NCBI RefSeq assembly: GCF_013133795.1
Contig: NZ_JABGBN010000002.1
Coordinates: 1-64,000 of the forward strand
Direction of reading: 5' to 3'
From: Pelistega suis
Lineage (GTDB): Bacteria; Pseudomonadota; Gammaproteobacteria; Burkholderiales; Burkholderiaceae_B
Length of the DNA: 64,000 nt
In this document: one piece after another, positions 47,969 to 55,739 of the stretch
Layout of the letters: each line of letters opens with the position of its first letter
Numbering within the stretch: the first letter of the stretch is position 1
Notes under the pieces: generated by a model
What the model saw: only the letters and a program-made list of their open reading frames with translations
Told to the model about the DNA's origin: nothing
The model's database searches: none
Translations under genes and position numbers: made by a program

Positions 47969-48778
47969 ATGCTAATTGATACCCATTGCCATTTAGATGC
48001 GCCTGAATTTAATCAGGATAGAGAGTCTGTCATTGAACGAAGTTTAGCTAATGGTGTTACAGGTATTGTGATTCCTGCGGTGATGAAACAAAATCTAGAT
48101 ACGGTTAAGCAATTAGCACATCAATTTGATGGGGGATATTATGCTTTAGGCATTCATCCTATGTATGTACGTTATGCGAAAGATGAGGATTTAGCCGATG
48201 TGGAAAGCGCTATTCAAGTGGCGTTAAAAGAGGATGATCGGCGTTTAGTCGCGATAGGAGAAATAGGCTTAGATTTTTTTATTCCTGAAATAAAGGAAGG
48301 GAAGGAAAGAGTGCGACAAGAGTTCTTTTATCGTGAACAATTAAAAATGGCGAAAAAATATGACCTCCCAGTATTGCTTCATGTTCGTCGTTCACAAGAT
48401 ACGCTATTAAAGCACTTACGTCAAATTCAAGTGCCGGGGGGTATTGCACATGCATTTAATGGTAGTGAACAGCAAGCAAAAGCTTTTATTGATTTAGGCT
48501 TTTGTTTGGGGTTTGGCGGGACAATTACATTTACACGCTCTTTGCAAATTCGCCGTATTGCAACAGGGATTGATTTAAATAGTATTGTTATAGAAACGGA
48601 TGCACCAGATATCCCACCTGCATGGCTTAGGGAAGAAAAGCCTCGCAATAGCCCAGAATTTTTACCGCAAATAGCACAGGTGTTGGCCGATTTACGAGGT
48701 GTGACGTTGGAGGAGTTAGCGTATAGGACGACAGAGAATACGTATCGTGTATTACCTAGAATGCGTCCAATACAATAA
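47969..48778 (+). CDS. TatD family hydrolase
   Basis: A metal-dependent DNase of the TatD family. The 269-residue TIM-barrel sequence begins MLIDTHCHLD, with the metal-binding HxH, followed by IGEIGLDFF, LLHVRRSQDTLL and IETDAPDIPP, which supply the other metal ligands. Substituting HVRRSQ for the more common HxR/D segment is seen in YjjV-type paralogues, so it may be YjjV rather than TatD itself. It is divergent from ubiM, 67 bases apart, and has a clear terminator after it. Confidence 0.9.
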   Translation: MLIDTHCHLDAPEFNQDRESVIERSLANGVTGIVIPAVMKQNLDTVKQLAHQFDGGYYALGIHPMYVRYAKDEDLADVESAIQVALKEDDRRLVAIGEIGLDFFIPEIKEGKERVRQEFFYREQLKMAKKYDLPVLLHVRRSQDTLLKHLRQIQVPGGIAHAFNGSEQQAKAFIDLGFCLGFGGTITFTRSLQIRRIATGIDLNSIVIETDAPDIPPAWLREEKPRNSPEFLPQIAQVLADLRGVTLEELAYRTTENTYRVLPRMRPIQ

Positions 48779-48856
48779 GTACAATAGTTTATATTTAAAA
48801 AGAAGTAAATCGTATGACTGCTATGGATTAAAAATGTCTATACGCACGATGTCATA

Positions 48857-48889
48857 GACTAGGATAGAAAAGTCCTAGTCTTTCTTTTT
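48857..48889 (+). terminator. Terminator after the tatD-family gene
   Basis: GACTAGGA (48857-48864) and TCCTAGTC (48873-48880) form an 8-bp stem with an 8-base loop followed by TTTCTTTTT. Confidence 0.85.
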
Positions 48890-48944
48890 GCCTATCTTGA
48901 GCCAGTAAGATAAGCCTTATGATTAAATCTGAAGGAAGTTATCG

Positions 48945-51392
48945 GTGATGTGGCTCTGTGTTGGTTTATTAACAGGCTTTTTTTTATTGCAGCAACTCGC
49001 TGTTTTACCTGATGTGCAATGGCTATTAGTAGCAATCATTGTTATAGCGGTAACTTTATTAAAAATAGTTGGTCTATGGCGATGTATCGGGTTATTTTTG
49101 CTTGGTTTTTGCTTGTCGCTAGGTTATGGGACATATCATGCGAAACAGAGATTAGCAGACTACCTAAGTGAGCAGCATGAGGGTAAAGTTAGTTCTGTCG
49201 TTGTACGAGTGCAGCAGTTAGCGATATACCGTGACAATACGATCCAATTTGATGTAGAGGTATTGGATAAGGGAAGTATTAAAGAGGGAATTCCTTCCCA
49301 TATACGAGTGTATTGGTCACAGGGAGAGCATTTTTCTCTTTATAAGAGGGAGCACATCGATAATATGCCAGAGGTGCGTCCCGGACAGGTATGGGAGATG
49401 TCCTTAAAACTTTCTCGTCCTAATACCTTAATGAATCCAGGTGGTTTTGATAATGAAAGTTACCTTTTTCGAGAAAATATCCGTGCAATAGGGAATGTGA
49501 TAGGCACGCCGGTTTTAAAAGAGCAAGAGCAACATACTTTACAGAGCTATATTCAAGCATGGCGACATGATATACGTAAAAATTTACATACCTATTGGGG
49601 GGATAAGCGTTATGGTGCCGTGCTGATTGCCTTAGTGATTGGGGATCAACAGGGGATTTCGACACAAGATTGGTTATTATTTAACCGTTCAGGAATGACG
49701 CATCTGGTCTCTATTAGTGGTTCACATATTACGATGTTATCGGGATTAGTGACTTTATTAAGTTTATGGGGATTAAAAAGATGTTCTTGGCAGGGTAGTC
49801 TATTAGCTAATCATTATGATATTAGCGCTTTCGCTTATAGTTTTGGTATCGTTATCGCCCTGTTGTATTGCCTATTGGCTGGTTGGGGTATTCCTGCTCA
49901 GCGAACTTTTTTGATGTTGCTATTAGGTTATATCTTTTATCTACTACAACGACCACTCTCACTTTCTCAACTATTTATTATTACGGCGATTATTGTATTA
50001 ATCTTAGATCCATGGGCGATTTTATCGACAGGGTTTTATTTGTCCTTTGCAGCAGTAGCCGTATTACATATTCTTCTTAATCGTTTACGTCAAAGACAGC
50101 GTTATCCTAAGCAAGAACATAGAGTTTTATATTGGCAAATGCTAAAAGATTGGGCAATTGTACAAGGTGTTATTACCTTAGCATTGGCACCTTTTTTGAT
50201 GTATTTTTTTAATCAGATTTCATTCATATCACCGATAGTAAATGCCTATGCTGTAGTATCGGTAGGGCTGATTATTACACCCATGGCGTTGTTATTTGCA
50301 TTGCTTAGCGTTTTTTTTGAGCCTAATACGTGGTTGCATCATCTGGCCTTGATTAATCATCAATTATTATCATGGGTGATGGAATTGACACAGTATCTTG
50401 CTCAATTGCCTTGGGCAAGTTTAGACGTCAGTATCATACCGATGTGGATGAGAGTTTTGTGTGGATTAGGTATCTTCATACTGTTATTACCCAGAGGAAT
50501 TCCTTATCGTTACTTGGCACTAATATTTGTTGTTCCTGCCTTCTTTTTTTCACAACATCATCTACGAGAAGGGGAGTGGCAAGCCTTGTTTTTTGATATT
50601 GGACAAGCAGGTGCTGTGTTACTGAAAACAAAAAATCACACCTTATTATTCGATACGGGGGTGCGTCGTTCCGCCAATGATGATTCTGGTGGAAGAGTGA
50701 TTTTACCGACATTGCGTGCTTTAGGTATTAAAGCGATTGATACGTTGGTGGTATCGCATGCGGATATCGATCATAGTGGAGGACTGGCGACTTTAATTCA
50801 GTCTATCTGGGTCAAAAAAGCCTATGCATCTTTCCAATTGGATCATTTTTTAGATAGGGAGGAGAGGCTTTTGGATCAAAAGATTGAGAGTTTAAATCCA
50901 TTATTAAGTTATAAAAGGTGTGCGGAAGGTCAGACATTTGTAGTGGATAATGTTATCTTTCGGTTTTTAAACCCTGTAATAGGTCATATACCGTTGAAGT
51001 CCACGAATCATCAAAGCTGTGTTTTGGCCGTTGAAGGTAAATATCATCGTCTATTATTGACGGGAGATATTTTAGCGGAGCAAGAACAACAACTTTATCA
51101 ATTAACGGCTTTTTCACCACCTTATCAAATTGTCCAAGTACCACATCATGGCTCTAAAAGCTCTTCTAGTCAAGAATTTATTAATGAGGTACAAGCTAAG
51201 TATGCAATTGCCCAAACGGCGTATAAGAATCGGTTTAAGCACCCTCATCCTCAGATTAAAGCGCGTTGGCAACAGCAGGGAACGGTATTTCTCAATACAG
51301 CAGATACTGGAGCAGTACAGATATCATCAACTATATTGAACTTACACGTAGACCTATTTAGGGAGCAAGAGCGACGGTATTGGCATCGTTAG
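48945..51392 (+). CDS. comEC: DNA internalization-related competence protein ComEC/Rec2
   Basis: The inner-membrane channel for single-stranded DNA during natural transformation. The 815 residues have an N-terminal DUF4131 region with TM helices, a central Competence domain with about seven TM helices (THLVSISGSHITMLSGL, AGWGIPAQRTFLMLLLG) and a C-terminal metallo-beta-lactamase domain with DIGQAGAVLLKTKNHTLLFD, SHADIDHSGG and PHHGSKSSS. All three domains are present, so DNA uptake is plausible and relevant to the foreign island. The start may be GTG 48945 or ATG 48948. Confidence 0.94.
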   Translation: MMWLCVGLLTGFFLLQQLAVLPDVQWLLVAIIVIAVTLLKIVGLWRCIGLFLLGFCLSLGYGTYHAKQRLADYLSEQHEGKVSSVVVRVQQLAIYRDNTIQFDVEVLDKGSIKEGIPSHIRVYWSQGEHFSLYKREHIDNMPEVRPGQVWEMSLKLSRPNTLMNPGGFDNESYLFRENIRAIGNVIGTPVLKEQEQHTLQSYIQAWRHDIRKNLHTYWGDKRYGAVLIALVIGDQQGISTQDWLLFNRSGMTHLVSISGSHITMLSGLVTLLSLWGLKRCSWQGSLLANHYDISAFAYSFGIVIALLYCLLAGWGIPAQRTFLMLLLGYIFYLLQRPLSLSQLFIITAIIVLILDPWAILSTGFYLSFAAVAVLHILLNRLRQRQRYPKQEHRVLYWQMLKDWAIVQGVITLALAPFLMYFFNQISFISPIVNAYAVVSVGLIITPMALLFALLSVFFEPNTWLHHLALINHQLLSWVMELTQYLAQLPWASLDVSIIPMWMRVLCGLGIFILLLPRGIPYRYLALIFVVPAFFFSQHHLREGEWQALFFDIGQAGAVLLKTKNHTLLFDTGVRRSANDDSGGRVILPTLRALGIKAIDTLVVSHADIDHSGGLATLIQSIWVKKAYASFQLDHFLDREERLLDQKIESLNPLLSYKRCAEGQTFVVDNVIFRFLNPVIGHIPLKSTNHQSCVLAVEGKYHRLLLTGDILAEQEQQLYQLTAFSPPYQIVQVPHHGSKSSSSQEFINEVQAKYAIAQTAYKNRFKHPHPQIKARWQQQGTVFLNTADTGAVQISSTILNLHVDLFREQERRYWHR

Positions 51393-51465
51393 CTACCAAG
51401 GCACTTTATTTTCGAGTATAGTGTACTTATTCAGCTAGAAATTTACCAATAAGAGGAGATAAGGT

Positions 51466-52383
51466 ATGTCGGAACCACGTTTACATTATGTCACTTGTAC
51501 TAACCCTTATGGCTTACATCGAATGGCTTATTGGGAATGGGGAAATCCAGAAAACGACCGCATTTTATTATGCGTTCATGGTCTCTCGCGTAGTGGACGT
51601 GATTTTGATGAGGTTGCGCGTGAAATGAGCAAAACGCACAGAGTCATTTGTCCGGATGTTGTTGGGCGAGGTGCGTCTGACTTTCATGATAATCCCAATT
51701 TTTATGCGGTACCTTATTATGTGGCTGATATGATGACATTAATTGCACAGCTCAAGCCCAAAACTTTAGATTATCTAGGTACGTCGATGGGAGGGATTAT
51801 TGGCATGGTATTGGCGGGTTCTAATGCCTTATTAAAACAAAAAATCCTTAAAAATACCGCACTTCCTGCAGAAACAGGGTTGCCTTTACATCGTATGATT
51901 TTGAATGATGTAGGACCGAAGCTAGAACAAGAGGCTTTGATACGCATTGGTGACTATGTGGGGTTACCTACGCGTTTTTCTTCATTAGATGAGGCAATTC
52001 AAACACTTAAAGTAAAAGCGGCTTCTTTTGGTCCTATGGCGGATCAACATTGGGAAACCTTTGCTCGAGCAGGACTTAAGCAAGAAGGGCAAGCATGGGT
52101 GCATCATTATGATCTTGGTATTGCTAAAGGATTTGTTGATTTGGCTTCGGCTGAGGCTGTTGAAAAATCAGAAAAAGCCTTATGGGCGATGTATAAGTTA
52201 ATTGATATTCCTACCTTGATTATTCATGGTGAAATATCGGATTTATTAAGTGCAGAGGGTGTAGAGGAAATGTTAGCAGCCAATGCACAAGCAAGTATGG
52301 TGCGTATTGCAAAAACAGGTCATGCGCCGGCTTTGTTAGAGGCAGAACAAGTTGCCATTGTTCGTGATTTTTTGATTAAGTAA
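51466..52383 (+). CDS. Alpha/beta fold hydrolase
   Basis: A 305-residue serine hydrolase. CVHGLSRSGRDFDEVAREM near residue 35 is the oxyanion-hole region, GTSMGGIIGMV is the nucleophile elbow with the catalytic serine near residue 107, and TGHAPALLE provides the histidine; the acid is probably the Asp/Glu in GEISDLLS. AGAGGAGATAAGG precedes the ATG. It is followed 12 bases later by a PHP-domain gene, so the two form an operon. Substrate unknown. Confidence 0.9.
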   Translation: MSEPRLHYVTCTNPYGLHRMAYWEWGNPENDRILLCVHGLSRSGRDFDEVAREMSKTHRVICPDVVGRGASDFHDNPNFYAVPYYVADMMTLIAQLKPKTLDYLGTSMGGIIGMVLAGSNALLKQKILKNTALPAETGLPLHRMILNDVGPKLEQEALIRIGDYVGLPTRFSSLDEAIQTLKVKAASFGPMADQHWETFARAGLKQEGQAWVHHYDLGIAKGFVDLASAEAVEKSEKALWAMYKLIDIPTLIIHGEISDLLSAEGVEEMLAANAQASMVRIAKTGHAPALLEAEQVAIVRDFLIK

Positions 52384-52395
52384 AGAGTAGATAAT

Positions 52396-53250
52396 ATGCT
52401 GTATTCTCCAGTCGATCTTCATTGCCACTCCACCAAATCAGACGGTGTTTTTGAACCGAGTGTATTGGCTCAACGTGCTTTTAATAATGGGGTTCGCTTA
52501 TGGAGTTTAACTGACCATGATGAGGTGAGTGGGCAAGAAGAAGCGATGTCAGTCGCTAAGTCATTAGGCATGGATTATTTGACGGGGATTGAAATCTCTG
52601 TAACTTGGGCAGACAGAACTTTGCATATTGTCGGTTTAAACTACGATATCCACAATCCTCAGATGATTGAGGGTTTACAGCGTATTCGTACCGACCGTGT
52701 TACGCGAGCCCAAGAAATGGGTGAAAAACTGGCAAAATTTGGTGTGCATGATGCTTATTCGGGTGCACTTGCCTTAGCAGGTAATCCAGATTTATTAAGC
52801 AGGACTCATTTCGCTCGCTATATGGTTGAGCAGGGGCATTGTAAGCATATTCAAGAAGTATTTGATCGATATCTTGCTGACGGTAAACCTGCTTATGTAC
52901 CGGGAGCATGGGCAACACTAGATGAGGCTATGGCGTGGATTCATGGTGCAGGAGGGGCTGCTGTTATCGCTCACCCGGGGCGTTATAAATATTCTAGTGA
53001 AGAATTTAAACTATTATTTACTCGCTTTAAAGAACTGGGTGGTGAGGCCATTGAGGTGGTGACTGGTTCACATACACCAGAGCAATATCACCAATATGCC
53101 AATGTTGCCAAACATTATGGTTTTAAAGTGTCTTGTGGATCTGATTTTCATGGTCCCACAGAGAGCAAAGTTGACTTAGGTCGTTTACCCGTATTACCCC
53201 CGGGACTGACACCTATCTGGCAAGAATGGTATCCTAAGTATACAGTTTAA
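52396..53250 (+). CDS. PHP domain phosphoesterase (RNase AM/YciV-like)
   Basis: A 284-residue metal-dependent phosphoesterase. The N-terminal DLHCHSTKSDGVFEP carries the HxH metal ligands, WSLTDHDEVSG the second site, AVIAHPGRYKYS the third and SCGSDFHGPTES the last. The family includes the E. coli 5'-3' exoribonuclease RNase AM (formerly TrpH/YciV), acting on short RNAs and 3',5'-nucleotide phosphates. It is co-directional with the hydrolase and greB genes. Confidence 0.9.
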   Translation: MLYSPVDLHCHSTKSDGVFEPSVLAQRAFNNGVRLWSLTDHDEVSGQEEAMSVAKSLGMDYLTGIEISVTWADRTLHIVGLNYDIHNPQMIEGLQRIRTDRVTRAQEMGEKLAKFGVHDAYSGALALAGNPDLLSRTHFARYMVEQGHCKHIQEVFDRYLADGKPAYVPGAWATLDEAMAWIHGAGGAAVIAHPGRYKYSSEEFKLLFTRFKELGGEAIEVVTGSHTPEQYHQYANVAKHYGFKVSCGSDFHGPTESKVDLGRLPVLPPGLTPIWQEWYPKYTV

Positions 53251-53287
53251 AAATAGAGTAGATATTTGATAGATAAGTAGTAGCATT

Positions 53288-53842
53288 ATGAGTAAAGCAT
53301 TTACAAAAGAAACTGACCGTGACGATGATGATGACGTTCAAGAGGCAGAAATTCCGAAAGGTATTAAAAATTATATGACCGTACAAGGTTATCAAGCCTT
53401 ACGAAAAGAACTTGAGCATTTAGTAAAAGTTGAACGTCCTGATGTGGTATCTGTTGTCGCATGGGCAGCTTCTAACGGTGATCGCTCTGAAAATGGGGAT
53501 TATCTTTATGGTAAAAAACGATTGCGAGAAATAGATCGACGGATTCGCTTTTTAACCAAACGGTTAGAAATGGCGGAGGTGATTGATCCCGCACTACAAC
53601 CTAATCGGGATCAAGTGTTCTTTGGTGCTCGTGTCATCTACGAAAACCAAAACGGTGAGGAATTTGATATTACTATTGTCGGTATTGATGAGGCAGACCC
53701 ATTAAATGGGAAGATCAGTTGGATTTCTCCCGTGGCGAAAGCGCTATTAAAAGCACGAGAGGGTGATAGCGTTCATTTAGTTACCCCTGCAGGTCCACAA
53801 GAGCTGATTATTTTAGAAGTCATCTATCCACAAGCAGATTGA
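53288..53842 (+). CDS. greB: Transcription elongation factor GreB
   Basis: Binds the RNA polymerase secondary channel and stimulates cleavage of backtracked transcripts. The 184 residues begin MSKAFTKETD, the usual GreB start, with an acidic patch DRDDDDDV. The coiled-coil hairpin bears the conserved ASNGDRSENGDYLYGKKRLR (the D/E tip), and the C-terminal FKBP-like domain has NPLNGKISWISPVAKALL. The PHP-domain gene lies 37 bases upstream. A dense repeat array begins 17 bases after its stop. Confidence 0.95.
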   Translation: MSKAFTKETDRDDDDDVQEAEIPKGIKNYMTVQGYQALRKELEHLVKVERPDVVSVVAWAASNGDRSENGDYLYGKKRLREIDRRIRFLTKRLEMAEVIDPALQPNRDQVFFGARVIYENQNGEEFDITIVGIDEADPLNGKISWISPVAKALLKAREGDSVHLVTPAGPQELIILEVIYPQAD

Positions 53843-53858
53843 ATGCTCGTCATGGGAA

Positions 53859-53945
53859 GACCACACGGAGAGACATTCACTCGTAGCGACATTGGAAACG
53901 GCGAAGCACTTTCCGGAGCAAGAGTGAACTGTCTGTAGCGTGGTC
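53859..53945 (+). repeat. Structured palindromic repeat, type C, copy 2
   Basis: Nearly identical to the type C copy at 46582: GACCACAC, GGAG, AGACA..., TGTCT, GTA, GCGTGGTC, with one stem change (GTGTGG to GCGTGG) opposite ACAC that breaks a pair. It follows the greB stop and is flanked by the same 14-base prefix TGCTCGTCATGGGA. Confidence 0.85.
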
Positions 53946-53951
53946 TAATCA

Positions 53952-53973
53952 ATATACAAGTTCTGCAGTGAGG
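53952..53973 (+). repeat. Partial type A repeat (3' half), start of a tandem duplication
   Basis: CAAGTTCTGCAGTGAGG without a 5' arm. This is where the 396-bp tandem duplication begins; the second copy of the same fragment is at 54350. Confidence 0.7.
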
Positions 53974-54031
53974 TAACTAAGACTGAATTACTGCTCTGTG
54001 GATGATATAACTTGTGCTTATTGCCACAAAA

Positions 54032-54122
54032 GGTTTGCTACACGTTTCCGCGCAGTCGCTCGAACAGAGCCTCGCTGGCGCTCGCCTAACTCACTTTGTG
54101 CGTCGAAACGTCTCCGCAAACC
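54032..54122 (-). repeat. Structured palindromic repeat, type B, copy 3
   Basis: Minus reading: GGTTTGC, GGAG, ACGTTTC, interior, GGAAACGT, GTA, GCAAACC. The outer stem is a perfect 7-bp palindromic pair here. The sequence beyond it (CCACCGTTAAGTG) differs slightly from other B copies. Confidence 0.85.
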
Positions 54123-54210
54123 ACCGTTAAGTGCTTGGGTAAACATTGTACTGCTAACAAGCGGTTATACTCTCTGGCAGACTGGCTTGGATGATGGTGC
54201 TAGTTAATGG

Positions 54211-54317
54211 TCGTCCTTACGGAGAGAACTTGATGTACCGAGCGAGTTTGCAAACGGCGAGCGATAGTGATGCACTTTGCTGTCCGAGCGAATACACAAG
54301 TTCTGCAGTGAGGACGA
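54211..54317 (+). repeat. Structured palindromic repeat, type A, copy 3
   Basis: TCGTCCTTAC, GGAG, AGAACTTG, interior with GTTTGCAAAC and CGAGCGATAG, CAAGTTCT, GCA, GTGAGGACGA. The second stem is a perfect 8 bp. Confidence 0.88.
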
Positions 54318-54322
54318 TATAT

Positions 54323-54345
54323 AGTGAACTGTCTGTAGTGTGGTC
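54323..54345 (+). repeat. Partial type C repeat (3' half)
   Basis: AGTGAACTGTCTGTAGTGTG is the closing half of type C, with no opening half. It recurs after the next type A unit at 54719. Confidence 0.7.
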
Positions 54346-54349
54346 ATTA

Positions 54350-54371
54350 ATACACAAGTTCTGCAGTGAGG
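54350..54371 (+). repeat. Partial type A repeat (3' half), second tandem copy
   Basis: CAAGTTCTGCAGTGAGG followed by the same GTAACTAAGAC spacer as at 53973, 398 bases earlier. It marks the start of the second block of the tandem duplication. Confidence 0.7.
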
Positions 54372-54426
54372 TAACTAAGACTGAATTACTGCTCTGTGGA
54401 TGATATAACTTGTGCTTATTGCCACA

Positions 54427-54523
54427 AAAGGTTCGCTACACGTTTCCGCGCAGTCGCTCGAACAGAGCCTCGCTATTGCTGGCCTAACTCGCTTTATGCA
54501 TCGAAACGTCTCCGCAAACCTTT
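54427..54523 (-). repeat. Structured palindromic repeat, type B, copy 4
   Basis: Minus reading: AAAGGTTTGC, GGAG, ACGTTTC, interior, GGAAACGT, GTA, GCGAACCTTT. The sequence after it (AAGTGCTTGAATTAAC and TTAGTGCTAATAAG) resembles the purN 3' end in reverse complement. Confidence 0.85.
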
Positions 54524-54605
54524 AAGTGCTTGAATTAACATCTTAGTGCTAATAAGTAGCTATGCTCTCCGGCAGACTGGCTTGGATGGTAGTGCTAGTT
54601 AATGG

Positions 54606-54713
54606 TCGTCCTCACGGAGAGAACTTGATGTACCGAGCGAGTTTGCAAACGGCGAGCGATAGCGATGCACTTTGCTGTCCGAGCGAATACACAATGTTCT
54701 GCAGTGAGGACGA
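54606..54713 (+). repeat. Structured palindromic repeat, type A, copy 4
   Basis: TCGTCCTCAC pairs perfectly over 10 bp with GTGAGGACGA. GGAG faces GCA. The second stem AGAACTTG faces ATGTTCT, slightly shortened. It is followed by a degenerate 3' half of type C at 54719-54741 (ACTGTCTACAGTATGG). Confidence 0.88.
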
Positions 54714-54750
54714 TATATAGTGAACTGTCTACAGTATGGGATAGAGATAC

Positions 54751-55608
54751 TTACCGCTCAAAGTGAGTCAAACTAAAACTTGCGTGCCCATCTTCAGCAA
54801 GATGCTCACATAAATACGGCATGACTGTTTGTAACGCAGGATAAAGCGTGTAAGGAGGATTGATGATAAACATACCGCTACCGTGCATACCATAACCGTC
54901 CTTGCTAGGTTTTTTAATTGTCAGAGAAGCATTTACCCACTCAATATTAGACAATTTTTCTAACTGATGAATCATCTCAAACACCTCTTTGCGTTGCACA
55001 AGAGGATACCAGATGAGATAGCAACCTGTTTGAAAACGCTCTAAAGCCTCTTTCATTGTTTTGACAAGTTGACGGTAATCCGTTTTATCCTCATAAGAAG
55101 GGTCAATGAGAGTGATGGCTCGACGAGTCGGGGGAGGAAGTTGAGATTTTAAATAACTAAATCCATTTTTATTAAAAATGCTTACTTGACGACTGATAGA
55201 GCGGTCTTGTTGGTTGATATTGTCTTGCAAAACTTCATATTCGCTTGGGTGCAGTTCAAATAGGCGTAGACGGTCTTTTTCTCGCATATACTCCAATGCA
55301 ATCCAAGGTGAACCGGGATAAAACTGCAAGTCATCCCCTTGATTTAAATCGCGAATATAATCTACATAGCGTTGTAAGTCGGTAGGAAGATTGGGCAATG
55401 ACCATAGTCGGGAGATACCTGTTTCGAATTCGGCGTTTTTTTCTGCCCATTCGTCACCTAAGTCATAAATACCAGCACCAGCATGTGTGTCAATAACCCA
55501 ATAAGGATTTGGTTTACGGTTAAAGTAATCGAGCACATGTAATAGTACCGTATGTTTTAGGACATCGGCGTGGTTGCCTGCATGGAAAGCGTGACGATAA
55601 CTAAACAC
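54751..55608 (-). CDS. rlmJ: 23S rRNA (adenine(2030)-N(6))-methyltransferase RlmJ
   Basis: Methylates A2030 of 23S rRNA. The 285 residues have the N-terminal FSYRHAFHAGNHADVLKH and the SAM-binding VIDTHAGAGIYDL. The catalytic motif IV is LIDPSYEDKTDY, of the DPPY-like (D/N)PP(Y/F/W) group, here DPSY. WYPLV and GSGMFIINPPYTL close the domain. Family members read DPPFE, so the Ser at the third position deserves a look. It is convergent with greB, with the repeat array between. Confidence 0.9.
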   Translation of the reverse strand: MFSYRHAFHAGNHADVLKHTVLLHVLDYFNRKPNPYWVIDTHAGAGIYDLGDEWAEKNAEFETGISRLWSLPNLPTDLQRYVDYIRDLNQGDDLQFYPGSPWIALEYMREKDRLRLFELHPSEYEVLQDNINQQDRSISRQVSIFNKNGFSYLKSQLPPPTRRAITLIDPSYEDKTDYRQLVKTMKEALERFQTGCYLIWYPLVQRKEVFEMIHQLEKLSNIEWVNASLTIKKPSKDGYGMHGSGMFIINPPYTLYPALQTVMPYLCEHLAEDGHASFSLTHFER

Positions 55609-55636
55609 AATAAACCTTTATCAATGAAGTGATGGT

Positions 55637-55687
55637 AAAAATCCCCCCATAAAGACTTATGTAGACATAAGATTTTTAATAGGGGGC
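55637..55687 (-). terminator. Terminator after ugpQ
   Basis: On the minus strand a C/G-rich arm (CCCCTATTAAA) and its complement (TTATGGGGGG) bracket a perfect CTTATG / CATAAG hairpin, and the structure ends in GATTTTT. It lies about 53 bases after the ugpQ stop. Confidence 0.7.
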
Positions 55688-55739
55688 ATCCATATAAAGT
55701 TAATAGAATCTATATGGTCTATACCGCATTATAACGATA

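Noticed and set aside
53998..54403. Open frames of 69 and 70 codons in the repeat array after greB
   Set aside because: They are built from repeat units, shift frame between copies, and have no ribosome-binding sites or family resemblance; the DNA is better explained as structured repeats.
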